DNA of 64,000 bases from Polyangiaceae bacterium (GTDB taxonomy: Bacteria; Myxococcota_A; Polyangia; Polyangiales; Polyangiaceae): the NCBI GenBank assembly GCA_025937785.1, contig JAICQQ010000017.1, positions 1-64,000 on the forward strand. Direction: 5' to 3'. The notes under the pieces were generated by a model. The model was not told the origin of the DNA and did no database searches. It saw only the letters and a program-made list of their open reading frames with translations. Position numbers and translations under genes: made by a program. Below are positions 17,033 to 26,600 of this stretch, piece after piece (within the stretch, counting starts at the first letter, position 1; every line of letters starts with the position of its first letter).

Positions 17033-19881
17033 GTTCCGCGTCAACGACGTCGTCACGACCTCCTCGTGAGCAACGATGGAGCCCAGGCACCTTAGTGCGT
17101 GCGCGCGGTCGCGAGTGGCTCGTACTCTCGGGCAGCGACTCCGAGGTCCTCCGGGTCCGCCCCATCGCGGGCTCCGAAGAGGACCAAACCTATATCCACT
17201 TGGCCCTCGAAGCGGAACCAGTTACCGACGCTTCTTTCCCAAGGCCCGAGCCCACGCAGAAGGCCGGCCACGACGCTGCGCTACTTCTACGCGATGCTCT
17301 CGTGTTGTCACTTCGTCGCGGCGCCGGTCCGTTCCGTAGCTTCGGCCAGATCGCAATCGAACCCCGTGCCTATCAGCTAGTGCCGCTACTGATGGCCCTC
17401 AAGCTCGACCCGGTGCGACTACTCATCGCCGACGACGTAGGTGTTGGCAAAACAATCGAAGCGGCCCTCATCGCGCGGGAGCTTCTCGACCGAGGCGACG
17501 TCGAGCGCTTCGCAGTGCTTTGCCCGCCGCACCTCGTGGATCAATGGGTTACGGAGCTTCAAAGTCGCTTCCATCTCCGACCGGTTCCAGTGACCGCTTC
17601 CAGTGCGGCACGCCTCGAGCGTGACCTTCCGCCGAGCGAGAGCATCTTTACCACCCACCCTCACACGGTGGTTAGCCTTGACTACATCAAGAGCGAACGG
17701 AGGCGCGCAGAGTTCCTGCGTGCGTGTCCGGAGCTGGTGATTGTCGACGAGGCCCACACCTGCGCCGCTACGGGACAGGGCCGCCACCAGCGCTACGAGC
17801 TGCTCAAAGGGCTGGTCATCCCCTCTCCGAACGGAGGTGGTGCCCGTCACCTCGTCATGCTCACTGCGACTCCGCACAGCGGTGACGAGGAAGCCTACTT
17901 TCGACTATTGGGGCTGCTTCACGCCGAGTTCGCAGCGCTCTCCAGCTTGATAGGGGAGGAACACAAGAAGTTGCGCGAGCGCCTCGCGTCGCACTTCGTT
18001 CAGCGCCGTCGTCCAGACATCGCGGAGTGGAAAGAAGGAAACCTTTTCCCACGCCGCGAGACAAAGGAGCTTACGTACAAGCTCACTGGCGCGTGGGAAC
18101 GCTTCTTCGACGCCGTGCTGGACTACTGCGCATCCGTCGTCGCGGCGGCCGGCGAGGACGAAAAGAAGCAACGCCTCAACTTCTGGGGGACGCTAGCGCT
18201 CATGCGCTGCGTAGCCTCGAGTCCTGCCGCGGCTATTCAAGCCCTTCGCACGCGCGCTGGCCTCGTGGATGGGCTCACCGAAGAAGACATCGAAGCGCGG
18301 CTCTTCGATGGTTCCGCCGATTCCCTCTCGGAGGACGATGTCGAGCCTCCCTCTCCCTTCACTGAGGCCGCCCTCACCCAGCTCATCGCGCAGGCTGAGG
18401 CGCTCGCCGGGCAAGGTGGCGATCCGAAGCTCAAACTCCTCACGGACCACGTCTCAGGGCTCCTTAAGGAGGGCTTCAAGCCGGTCGTCTTCTGTCGCTA
18501 TATCGCAACAGCCCACTACCTCGGGCAGCACCTGGCATCGAAGGCGAAGAACACCGCAGTCAGCGTCGTGACTGGTGAGCTGACCGCGGATGAACGCAGG
18601 GAGAAGGTGGAGCAACTTGGAGACGCCGAAAGCCGACTTCTAGTCGCCACTGACTGCCTCTCGGAAGGGGTGAACCTCCAAGACCACTTCGACGCCGTGG
18701 TTCACTACGACCTATCGTGGAATCCCACGCGCCACGAGCAGCGTGAAGGACGAGTCGATCGCTTCGGGCAGAAATCCAGGGTCGTGCGCGCCACGCTGCT
18801 CTACGGAGCGAATAACCCTGTCGACGGCGCGGTGCTCGAGGTCATCCTAAGAAAGGCCGATAAGATCCGCGAGGAGCTGGGCGTGCCGGTGCCGCTGCCC
18901 GACGACGGGCACACACTCAGCCAGGCTCTGATGAAGGCGGTCTTGCTCCGCGACCGCGAGCGCGACAAGAAGCGGCAGCAGGCTTTCTCTTTCGTGGAGA
19001 TGGAGGAGGCCAAGGCCATAGAAACACGCTGGCGCGACGCTGCCGAAAAGGCGAAGAAAAACCGCACCGTATTCGCCCAGCGCCGCCTGAAGCCCGAGGA
19101 TGTGCTCCCCGAGTGGACGAAGTCTCTCGCCGCGCTTGGCGGCAAGGAGGACGTCCAGCGCTTCACGGGGCGCGCCCTGGCACGTCTGGGCGGGGCTCTG
19201 GAGCCCTTGGGGAGCAACACCCACCGGGGCTTCAAGACGCCGCTCACCGCGCTTCCCGAGGACGTCCGCGAGCGGCTCGAAGTTGAGGGGCTTGAAGGGG
19301 CACTCCTCATTGACTTCGAGTACCCGCCCGCGCCGCGCTGCCGTCCAGTGCAACGCAGCCACCCGCTTGTTTCGGTCCTCGCTGAGACCATGCTCGAACG
19401 CACCCTCGGCAGCGGTGCCACGGCCGACGGAGACGACCCGGGCGTGCTCGGGCGCGTCGGCTGTTGGGTAGTCGACGGCATCACGACCCGCACGCTCGTG
19501 GCACTCGTGCGACTGCGCCACCAGCTCACATCGCAGCGGGGGCAGCATCAGACGACGCTCCTCGTCGAGGAGGCGACTGCCATCGCGTGGACGGGTGAGC
19601 GGAACCCCCTCGAAGGACCCGACGCGCTCGCGCTGCTTTCACCAGCTCCCATCGCGGACCCGCCGCCGCACGTTCGTGAGCGCGCGATCGTCCAGGCGCT
19701 CGGACAGCTCGAGACGCGCCTGCCGGAACTGGACGCATTCGCCGAACGACGCGCGCAAGCGCTCCTTGCCGACCATCGTCGAGTGCGCGAAGCCGCCGAG
19801 GCCCTTGGCCGCTACAGTGTGAAGGCGCTCTTGCCTGCGGACGTCGTCGGACTCTTTGTACTTCTACCGATCGTGAGCTGA
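17029..19881 (+). CDS. SNF2-family helicase/translocase (DrmD-like)
   Basis: 950 aa. SF2/SNF2 ATPase with Walker A DDVGVGKTIEA (about 134), DEAH box VDEAHTCAATG (about 238), motif III-type ATPHSGDEEAYF, and a helicase C-terminal lobe DCLSEGVNLQD ... QREGRVDRFGQ (about 540-580). Such translocases move on double-stranded DNA and are shared by DISARM (DrmD) and Hma-like defence loci. The N-terminal ~120 residues are probably an SH3-like or adaptor segment. Coupled to the upstream helicase by an ATGA overlap and followed after 10 bp by a small gene with a very strong ribosome binding site. Confidence 0.88.
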   Translation: MSSASTTSSRPPREQRWSPGTLVRARGREWLVLSGSDSEVLRVRPIAGSEEDQTYIHLALEAEPVTDASFPRPEPTQKAGHDAALLLRDALVLSLRRGAGPFRSFGQIAIEPRAYQLVPLLMALKLDPVRLLIADDVGVGKTIEAALIARELLDRGDVERFAVLCPPHLVDQWVTELQSRFHLRPVPVTASSAARLERDLPPSESIFTTHPHTVVSLDYIKSERRRAEFLRACPELVIVDEAHTCAATGQGRHQRYELLKGLVIPSPNGGGARHLVMLTATPHSGDEEAYFRLLGLLHAEFAALSSLIGEEHKKLRERLASHFVQRRRPDIAEWKEGNLFPRRETKELTYKLTGAWERFFDAVLDYCASVVAAAGEDEKKQRLNFWGTLALMRCVASSPAAAIQALRTRAGLVDGLTEEDIEARLFDGSADSLSEDDVEPPSPFTEAALTQLIAQAEALAGQGGDPKLKLLTDHVSGLLKEGFKPVVFCRYIATAHYLGQHLASKAKNTAVSVVTGELTADERREKVEQLGDAESRLLVATDCLSEGVNLQDHFDAVVHYDLSWNPTRHEQREGRVDRFGQKSRVVRATLLYGANNPVDGAVLEVILRKADKIREELGVPVPLPDDGHTLSQALMKAVLLRDRERDKKRQQAFSFVEMEEAKAIETRWRDAAEKAKKNRTVFAQRRLKPEDVLPEWTKSLAALGGKEDVQRFTGRALARLGGALEPLGSNTHRGFKTPLTALPEDVRERLEVEGLEGALLIDFEYPPAPRCRPVQRSHPLVSVLAETMLERTLGSGATADGDDPGVLGRVGCWVVDGITTRTLVALVRLRHQLTSQRGQHQTTLLVEEATAIAWTGERNPLEGPDALALLSPAPIADPPPHVRERAIVQALGQLETRLPELDAFAERRAQALLADHRRVREAAEALGRYSVKALLPADVVGLFVLLPIVS

Positions 19882-19891
19882 GGAGGAGCAA

Positions 19892-20266
19892 GTGCGTATC
19901 GAGTTCATTGTCGAGGTCCACATCCAAGGGCGCCCTCACATGCAGTACTCCTTTCGAGTCTTGGGCGAGCAAGTCGAGGGCCTTCGATCCGCTATCCCGG
20001 AGCTGGATGCCAATATCACGCAAAAACGCCAGTACAAGCTTCCCGTTGCGTTGAAGTTCAACGGCACGTTGATGCACGGCAGTGACACCACCTTTTCCTA
20101 CTACCCCCAAACCGGCTACCTCAACTTCAACCTCAACAAGGGTAATCCACTTTACAACGCTGTTGAGAGGAGTCAGCCACCCCCCAACGCGCCTCGGCAA
20201 AAGTTCATAGCCGCACTGACAATCATGCATTCCGGGTCGACGATCGACCTTCGGCGCCATCCATGA
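19892..20266 (+). CDS. Small protein of unknown function in the helicase-methylase operon
   Basis: 124 aa from a GTG start with aggagg 5 bp upstream, an ideal ribosome binding site, so it is very likely translated. No recognised domain. It is beta-rich, with aromatic strands (TTFSYYPQTGYLNFNLN), no signal peptide or membrane segment. Its end overlaps the first methylase gene by 4 bp (ATGA). Strict operon position suggests a structural or targeting subunit of the same complex; this is an inference. Confidence 0.75.
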   Translation: MRIEFIVEVHIQGRPHMQYSFRVLGEQVEGLRSAIPELDANITQKRQYKLPVALKFNGTLMHGSDTTFSYYPQTGYLNFNLNKGNPLYNAVERSQPPPNAPRQKFIAALTIMHSGSTIDLRRHP

Positions 20267-23200
20267 AACGGACACCTGGGGCTCCGCCGGCTTTCCAAGC
20301 ACTCACGATCGAAGGAGGACTAATCTCGCCCGAGTGGTTGTCGAAGGTTGCCCAGCTTCAAGCAGGGATGCAGGCCGATGGCGATTACCGCGTTCCTACG
20401 GGGCTGTATCTTCGCGAGAACATCGGTGGCTACTGGCGTTTGGCGCAGGCGTATTGGGAGGAGTTCGCTCGAGCCAGGGAGGAAGCCACTTCGGATGTCG
20501 CTTCCAAGCGCTTCGTGCTCGCACTTCTGCGCGATGTGCTTGGCTTCACGACCCTAATTCCTGCCGACCCCGCCGTTCTGCAGGACCGCACGTACCCTAT
20601 CGGTCACGCCGCATTCGACGGGCGAGTGCCCGTCGTCGTTGCGCCGGGCGACAGGGGGCTCGACACGCCCTCGCCGTCGTTCGGTGACGGTGCGCGGAAG
20701 CGGAGCGCCTTCGGCCTCGCGCAGGAGTACCTGAACGCGCACGAAGGCGCTCTCTGGGGCATCGCCACAGACGGCGTCACCCTCCGCATAGTGCGCGACA
20801 ACGCAAGCCTCACCCGACCCGCCTGGATCGAGGTTGATGTCCAGCGCATCTTCACGGAAGACCGATACGCTGACTTCGCCACACTCTGGTTGCTCTGCCA
20901 TGAGACGCGCTTCGGTCACGAGAGTCGACCTGCTGTCGAGTGTGCGCTTGAGGCGTGGCGAAGCGCTGGTCGTGAAGAAGGGACGCGCGCCCGAGAGCAA
21001 CTGCGGCGGGGCGTGGAAGAGGCGCTGGTGGCCTTGGGGCAGGGATTCCTTTCCCACCCCGACAACCACGCCCTTCGCTCGGATTTGACCCAGGGTGTGC
21101 TCACAACGAAGGCCTACTTCAACCAGCTCTTACGACTCATTTATCGGCTGATCTTCTTGCTCAGCGTCGAGGAGCGTGGACTGCTGCATCCCGAGGGCAC
21201 GCCCGACGCGGCGCGGACTCTTTACGAGCGAGGCTACGGACTACATCGACTTCGCGAACGCTCGCTCAGGCGACGAGCTCACGATCGATTTTCGGATCTC
21301 TGGGAATCTGTCAAGCTGGTCTTGCGAGGCGCGGCCTTGGGCGAACCCCGCCTGGGTCTACCAGCGCTCGCCGGGATCTTCTCCGCAGACCAATGCGCTG
21401 CACTGGACTCTGCAAAGCTCGAGAATCAAGCTATTCTCCTCGCAATTTGGAAACTCAGTTGGCTGCACACCAGCACCGGTCTTTCGCGCGTAAACTGGCG
21501 CGACATGGGGTCGGAGGAACTTGGTAGCGTCTACGAAAGCCTGTTGGAGCTTCACCCAGAGGTAAGCGGAGGCCGGCGGCGATTTCGGTTCGTCGAAATC
21601 GGAGCGGAGAGTCACACCCGACGGTCCACGGGCAGCTACTACACGCCGGAGCATCTCGTGCAAGTACTCCTGGACCGCACGCTGAACCCGGTGATTGCAG
21701 ATGTGATCGCGGCGAATCCAGGGCGCCAAGAGGAAGCGCTTCTCGAACTCGCAGTGGTGGATCCATCGTGCGGAAGCGGTCACTTCTTGCTTGCTGCAGG
21801 CCGCCGGATCGCGTCCAAAGTCGCCGAACTTCGAGCTAAGGGATCGCCTTCCCCCGCGGACTACCGATACGCAGTGCGGCAAGTGGTGGGGCGATGCCTC
21901 TTTGGCGTGGACCTGAATCCGCTCGCCGTGGAGCTCTGCCGCGTAAGCCTTTGGATGGAGGCGCTCGCGCCTGGGCGCCCTCTATCGTTTCTTGACGCGC
22001 ACATCCAGGTTGGCAATTCGCTCTTCGGCGCAACTCCACAGTTGCTCGAGACGGGCCTTCCTCAAGCTGCATGGAACGCGGTCGAGGGCGATGACGCGCG
22101 AATAGCAAAAGCGGTTCGGGTGCAAAGTGACCGCGAGCGAACCGAACTGGCGCTGGACCTTGAGCGTCTACCGCAGTCCGCGTTTGGCACGCTTCGAGCA
22201 GGCGTGGCTGAGATGGAAGCTGTCTCCGATGACAGCTTGAGCGACGTGAATGCCAAGGCGGAGCAGTGGGATTCACTGGTGAAGAGCATCCCATATGAGC
22301 ACCAGCGTTTGGTGTTGGACATGTATTGTGCTGCGTTCGTTTGGAAGCTGCAGCCGGAGACCCGCGACGTTGCGCCCACAGAAGGGCGCCTTCGCGGTGC
22401 CCAGGTGAACCCGCAGAGCGTTCCCAGCACACTACGCGCGCGCGTAGCGCATTTGCGAGATGAGTTTCAGTTCTTCCACTGGCATCTCGCCTTCCCACAC
22501 ATCTTCGGAAAAGGCGGATTCGACGTCGCCCTCGGGAATCCGCCATGGATTGCCCATGCGGGGCGTGCGGCGCAGCCGCTGCAACCTGGCTTCAAGAAGT
22601 TCTGCAAGGCGACGTACGCGAGCTTCGCGGGCTACCCCACGACGCATGGCATGTTCGTTGGCCTGGCGGGGCGCCTATTGCGGCCCGGCGGTGCGCTCGG
22701 GCTCATCATCCCCGCGTCCGTCTCAGAGCTCCCCAAGTATGAACCCACGCGGCGTGCTCACGACGAACTGTGCGACCTTCCTGAACCGCTTGTCGATTTT
22801 GGTGAGGGTCAGTTCCCGGGTGTAACTCAGCCCTGTATGGCGGTCACCTCTCGCCGAGTCGACGGAGGACGAAAGGACGACCCGCCAGGCGCCGCGTGGC
22901 TGATGGAGCGTCCCGATCTGAACGACGTCGCTCGCGCGTTGTTGGCGCGTCTCGACGCGACGCCGCGGCTGCCCCGAGATCTCTTCGGGGAGCGCGGGTT
23001 TCAGTCGGACGTGGACGCTCAGGAGCATATGATCGAGTCACCGCATGCGGAAGGGCGCTACACATTCGCACTCCGCGAGGGAACGGACATCCGAGAGTTC
23101 CAGCGCCTGCCGCCGCGCATGTACGCTGATCCGGTTGCGCTCGCTGCTCGCATGCGGAGCGCCGACGAGTATCGATCCGTGCGCTTCGTCGTGCGCAACA

Positions 23201-23634
23201 CCGCGCGGTACCCTATCGCAGCGCTGTCCGATGGACTCGGGTTCAGGAATTCGCTGCTTGCTGGCTTTGAGAACGACGCTTGGTCGCCGTGTGCCTTGGT
23301 GGCCTTTCTCAACTCGGCCCTGGTCCGATGGCAGCATTACGCGCGATTCCGGGACGCACGTCAGCCCATCATGCCGCAGGTGAAGATCGGGCACCTGCGA
23401 TCGATTCCAGAGCCGACGACCGACCTCCCCGGGTCAACTCGCAAGCTCCACACCTGGGGGGAAAGACTCGGCGCGGCCAACTCAGGCATCTCCGCAGCAG
23501 ACCGAGTTGCGCTCGATACCGTGGTTTTCGATGCTTTCTCCCTGGGGGATGACGCACGCCGCCTGGTCACGGAGTGGCATCAGCGGATTCACGAGAAGAC
23601 CGGCAAAAAGCGCCGCCGGAAGACAGCGAACTGA
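20263..23634 (+). CDS. Class I N6-adenine DNA methyltransferase (Eco57I-like), copy 1
   Basis: 1123 aa. AdoMet motif I VDPSCGSGHFLL (about 499) and catalytic motif IV NPPW (about 758) mark an N6-adenine methylase of the large Eco57I/type-IIG-like group. The N-terminal ~450 residues carry the region that in type IIG enzymes can hold a nuclease, but I see no clear PD-(D/E)xK signature (the expected strand reads VPVVVAPG), so it is probably methylase-only. The start at 20263 is coupled to the small gene upstream. Residues 10-750 are strongly similar to the next gene. In such systems the methylase marks host DNA so that the helicase machinery spares it; that role is inferred. Confidence 0.85.
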   Translation: MKRTPGAPPAFQALTIEGGLISPEWLSKVAQLQAGMQADGDYRVPTGLYLRENIGGYWRLAQAYWEEFARAREEATSDVASKRFVLALLRDVLGFTTLIPADPAVLQDRTYPIGHAAFDGRVPVVVAPGDRGLDTPSPSFGDGARKRSAFGLAQEYLNAHEGALWGIATDGVTLRIVRDNASLTRPAWIEVDVQRIFTEDRYADFATLWLLCHETRFGHESRPAVECALEAWRSAGREEGTRAREQLRRGVEEALVALGQGFLSHPDNHALRSDLTQGVLTTKAYFNQLLRLIYRLIFLLSVEERGLLHPEGTPDAARTLYERGYGLHRLRERSLRRRAHDRFSDLWESVKLVLRGAALGEPRLGLPALAGIFSADQCAALDSAKLENQAILLAIWKLSWLHTSTGLSRVNWRDMGSEELGSVYESLLELHPEVSGGRRRFRFVEIGAESHTRRSTGSYYTPEHLVQVLLDRTLNPVIADVIAANPGRQEEALLELAVVDPSCGSGHFLLAAGRRIASKVAELRAKGSPSPADYRYAVRQVVGRCLFGVDLNPLAVELCRVSLWMEALAPGRPLSFLDAHIQVGNSLFGATPQLLETGLPQAAWNAVEGDDARIAKAVRVQSDRERTELALDLERLPQSAFGTLRAGVAEMEAVSDDSLSDVNAKAEQWDSLVKSIPYEHQRLVLDMYCAAFVWKLQPETRDVAPTEGRLRGAQVNPQSVPSTLRARVAHLRDEFQFFHWHLAFPHIFGKGGFDVALGNPPWIAHAGRAAQPLQPGFKKFCKATYASFAGYPTTHGMFVGLAGRLLRPGGALGLIIPASVSELPKYEPTRRAHDELCDLPEPLVDFGEGQFPGVTQPCMAVTSRRVDGGRKDDPPGAAWLMERPDLNDVARALLARLDATPRLPRDLFGERGFQSDVDAQEHMIESPHAEGRYTFALREGTDIREFQRLPPRMYADPVALAARMRSADEYRSVRFVVRNTARYPIAALSDGLGFRNSLLAGFENDAWSPCALVAFLNSALVRWQHYARFRDARQPIMPQVKIGHLRSIPEPTTDLPGSTRKLHTWGERLGAANSGISAADRVALDTVVFDAFSLGDDARRLVTEWHQRIHEKTGKKRRRKTAN

Positions 23635-23636
23635 TC

Positions 23637-26600
23637 ATGGCAGCCAGGCGAAAGACACGAGCCCGCGAGGCGCAGCTTGCCTTCGAGGCCCTCTCGATTG
23701 AAGGGGGCCTCTTGTCGCCCGAGTGGTTATCGAAGGTTGCCCAGCTTCAAGCAGGCACCCAGGCCGAGGCCGATTACCGCATCCATAAGGGGTTGAACCT
23801 CCGCGACGAGATCGGCCGGTACTGGCGCATCGCGCAGGCTCACTGGGTGGACTTCAAGTCCGGCCGCGAGGCGAAGGCCGACGCCAAAGCCACCGCCGAG
23901 CGCTTCGTGCTCGCGATGCTTCGTGACGCCTTTGGATTCACTGCGCTCACACCCGTCGAGCCTGCCGTCATCCAGGAGCGCGCGTACCCCATCGGCCACG
24001 CAACGCTCGCCGGGCGCGTGCCGGTGGTCGTAGCGACAGCCGACAGCGGGCTCGACACGCTCTCGCCAGCGTTCGGTGATGGCGCTCGCCGACGCAGCGC
24101 CTTCGGCCTTGCCCAGGAGTACCTGAACGCACAGGAGGGCGCGCTCTGGGGCATCGCGAGCGATGGCGTCGCGCTGCGCATTGTGCGCGACAACGCGAGC
24201 CTCACGCGTCCCGCATGGATCGAGGCCGATCTCCATCGCATCTTCACCGAGGACCGTTACGCCGACTTCGCGGCTGTCTGGTTGCTCTGCCACGAAACGC
24301 GCTTCGGTCGCGAGGACCAGCCCGTCACCGACTGCGCGCTCGAAACGTGGCGCAGCGCTGGCCGGGAGCAAGGCACGCGCGCCCGCGAGCACCTGCGGCG
24401 CGGCGTCGAAGAGGCGCTGGTGGCCCTCGGCCAGGGCTTCCTATCGCATGCCCAGAACGCAGTGCTGCGAGCCGAGCTGCAGAACGGCGCGCTGCCGGCA
24501 AAGGAGTACTTCAACCAGCTCCTGAGGCTAGTCTACCGGCTCATCTTCCTGCTCACTGTCGAGGAGCGCGGGCTCCTTCATCCCGACGAAACAAGCGAGG
24601 CGACGAAGGCGCTCTACGCTGGCGGCTATGGCATCCGCCGCCTCCGTGAGCGCTCGGTGAAGCGCAGCGCGCACGATCGTTTCGGTGACCTCTGGGAAGC
24701 GACAAAGGTCGTCTGTCGAGGCCTTGCGGCCGGCGAGCCACGCCTCGGGCTCCCGGCGCTCGCGGGCATCTTCGCCGCGAACCAGTGCCCCGCGCTCGAT
24801 AGGGCGAACCTTGAGAACCGTGCGCTGCTGCTCGCGGTGTTCAAGCTCGCCTGGTTGCGTCAGGATGGCAGCCTCTCACGCGTGAACTGGCGCGACATGG
24901 GACCCGAGGAACTCGGCAGCGTCTACGAGAGCCTCCTCGAGCTCGTCCCGCAGGTGGCTAAGGACGGGCGTCAGTTCGCGTTCGCCACCGGTGGTGAGAC
25001 GAAAGGCAACGCCCGAAAGACGACGGGCAGCTACTACACGCCCGACAGCCTCGTGCAAGTGCTGCTCGATAGCGCGCTCGAGCCCGTCATCGCCGACACC
25101 ATCGCGAAGAACCCGGGCAACCCCGTCGAGGCGCTGCTCGGCCTTTCGATCGTCGACCCGGCTTGTGGCTCAGGGCATTTCCTCCTCGCCGCCGCACGCA
25201 GGCTCGCCGCGCACGTCGCGCGCCTCCAGGCGAACGGAACGCCTTCGGCAGCCGAGTACCGGCACGCTCTTCGTCAGGTCGTCGGCCGTTGCATCTTCGG
25301 CGTCGACCTGAACCCCATGGCTGTAGAGCTGTGCAAGGTCGGCCTCTGGATGGAGGCCGTCGAGCCCGGCCTGCCGCTCACCTTCCTCAACTCGCACATC
25401 CAGCATGGTAACGCGCTCCTCGGCACGACGCCCGAATTGATGGCGAAAGGCATCCCCGACAAGGCGTGGGACCCGATCGAAGGCGACGACAAGAAGGCGG
25501 CGAGCGCGCTGAAGAAGCGGAACAAGGAGCACGCGGTCGAAGAGCAGACAGTACTGTCGTTCGTTGTTCAGACGACGCAAAACGAGGCCCAGGTTGTCAC
25601 ACGGGCGGTCGCCGACCTTGATGCAGCGAGCGACACAAACGTCGAAGCGCTGGCGAAGAAGGAGGAGCGTTGGGACGGGATCCTCGGCTCGCCCGAGTAC
25701 CGCCACCAGAAGTTCGTGGCTGACGCGTGGTGCGCCGCGTTCGTTTGGCCGAAGCAGCCCGGCGAGCTGACCGACGCCGCGCCCACGAACGAGCTGTGGC
25801 GGCAGCTCCGCGACTGCCAAGGGAAGACGCCCGCGCCCACGACAAAGACCGTCGAAGAGGTGACCGGCCATTACCGCTTCTTCCACTGGCACCTTCAGTT
25901 CCCACAGGTGTTCGCGAAGGGTGGTTTCGACGTCGCTCTGGGCAATCCGCCGTGGGACACGCTCAGCCCCGACGCCAAGGAGTTCTTCTCCGTCTACGAG
26001 CCCGAGATCCGATTCCAGTCGAAGGGCGAGCAGGAGAAGACGATTGCCCGACTGTTGAAGGACGCCAGAGTCGCTAACGCATGGGGGAGCAATCGTCGAC
26101 ACATCTTCGCGTCGGCGTTCTTCCTCAAGAAGTCTGGCCGTTTCACCCTGTTCGCGCCGGGCAACCTCGGGAAGGGGGACTTCAATCTCTACCGGCTTTT
26201 TGTCGAGCAGGCACTTCGACTGGTGAAGCGGCGCGGGTTCGCTGCCCAGGTCGTGCCTGATGGTCTGTACGCGGGCGCCAACAGCGCGGCAATCCGCAAG
26301 GAACTCTTCGAGAACTTCCGTCTCGACATCCTCTATGGCTTCGAGAACGCCAAAGAGGTGTGGTTTCCTGGTGTTGACTCGCGCGCCAAGTTCTCGCTCT
26401 ACGCCGCGCAGAAGGGAGGGATGACGGAGGTTTTCAAGGCAGCTTTTTGGATTCGCTCCCTTGAGGCGCTCGCTCGAGTTCAAGGGGGACATGCGCTGAA
26501 ACTGCCCGTGTCGATGGTGCTTGAGTTCTCCCCGAACGCGCTGGCCGTAATGGAGTTCCGCGGACAGCTCGATATCGACATCGCTCGAAACATGTATGCG

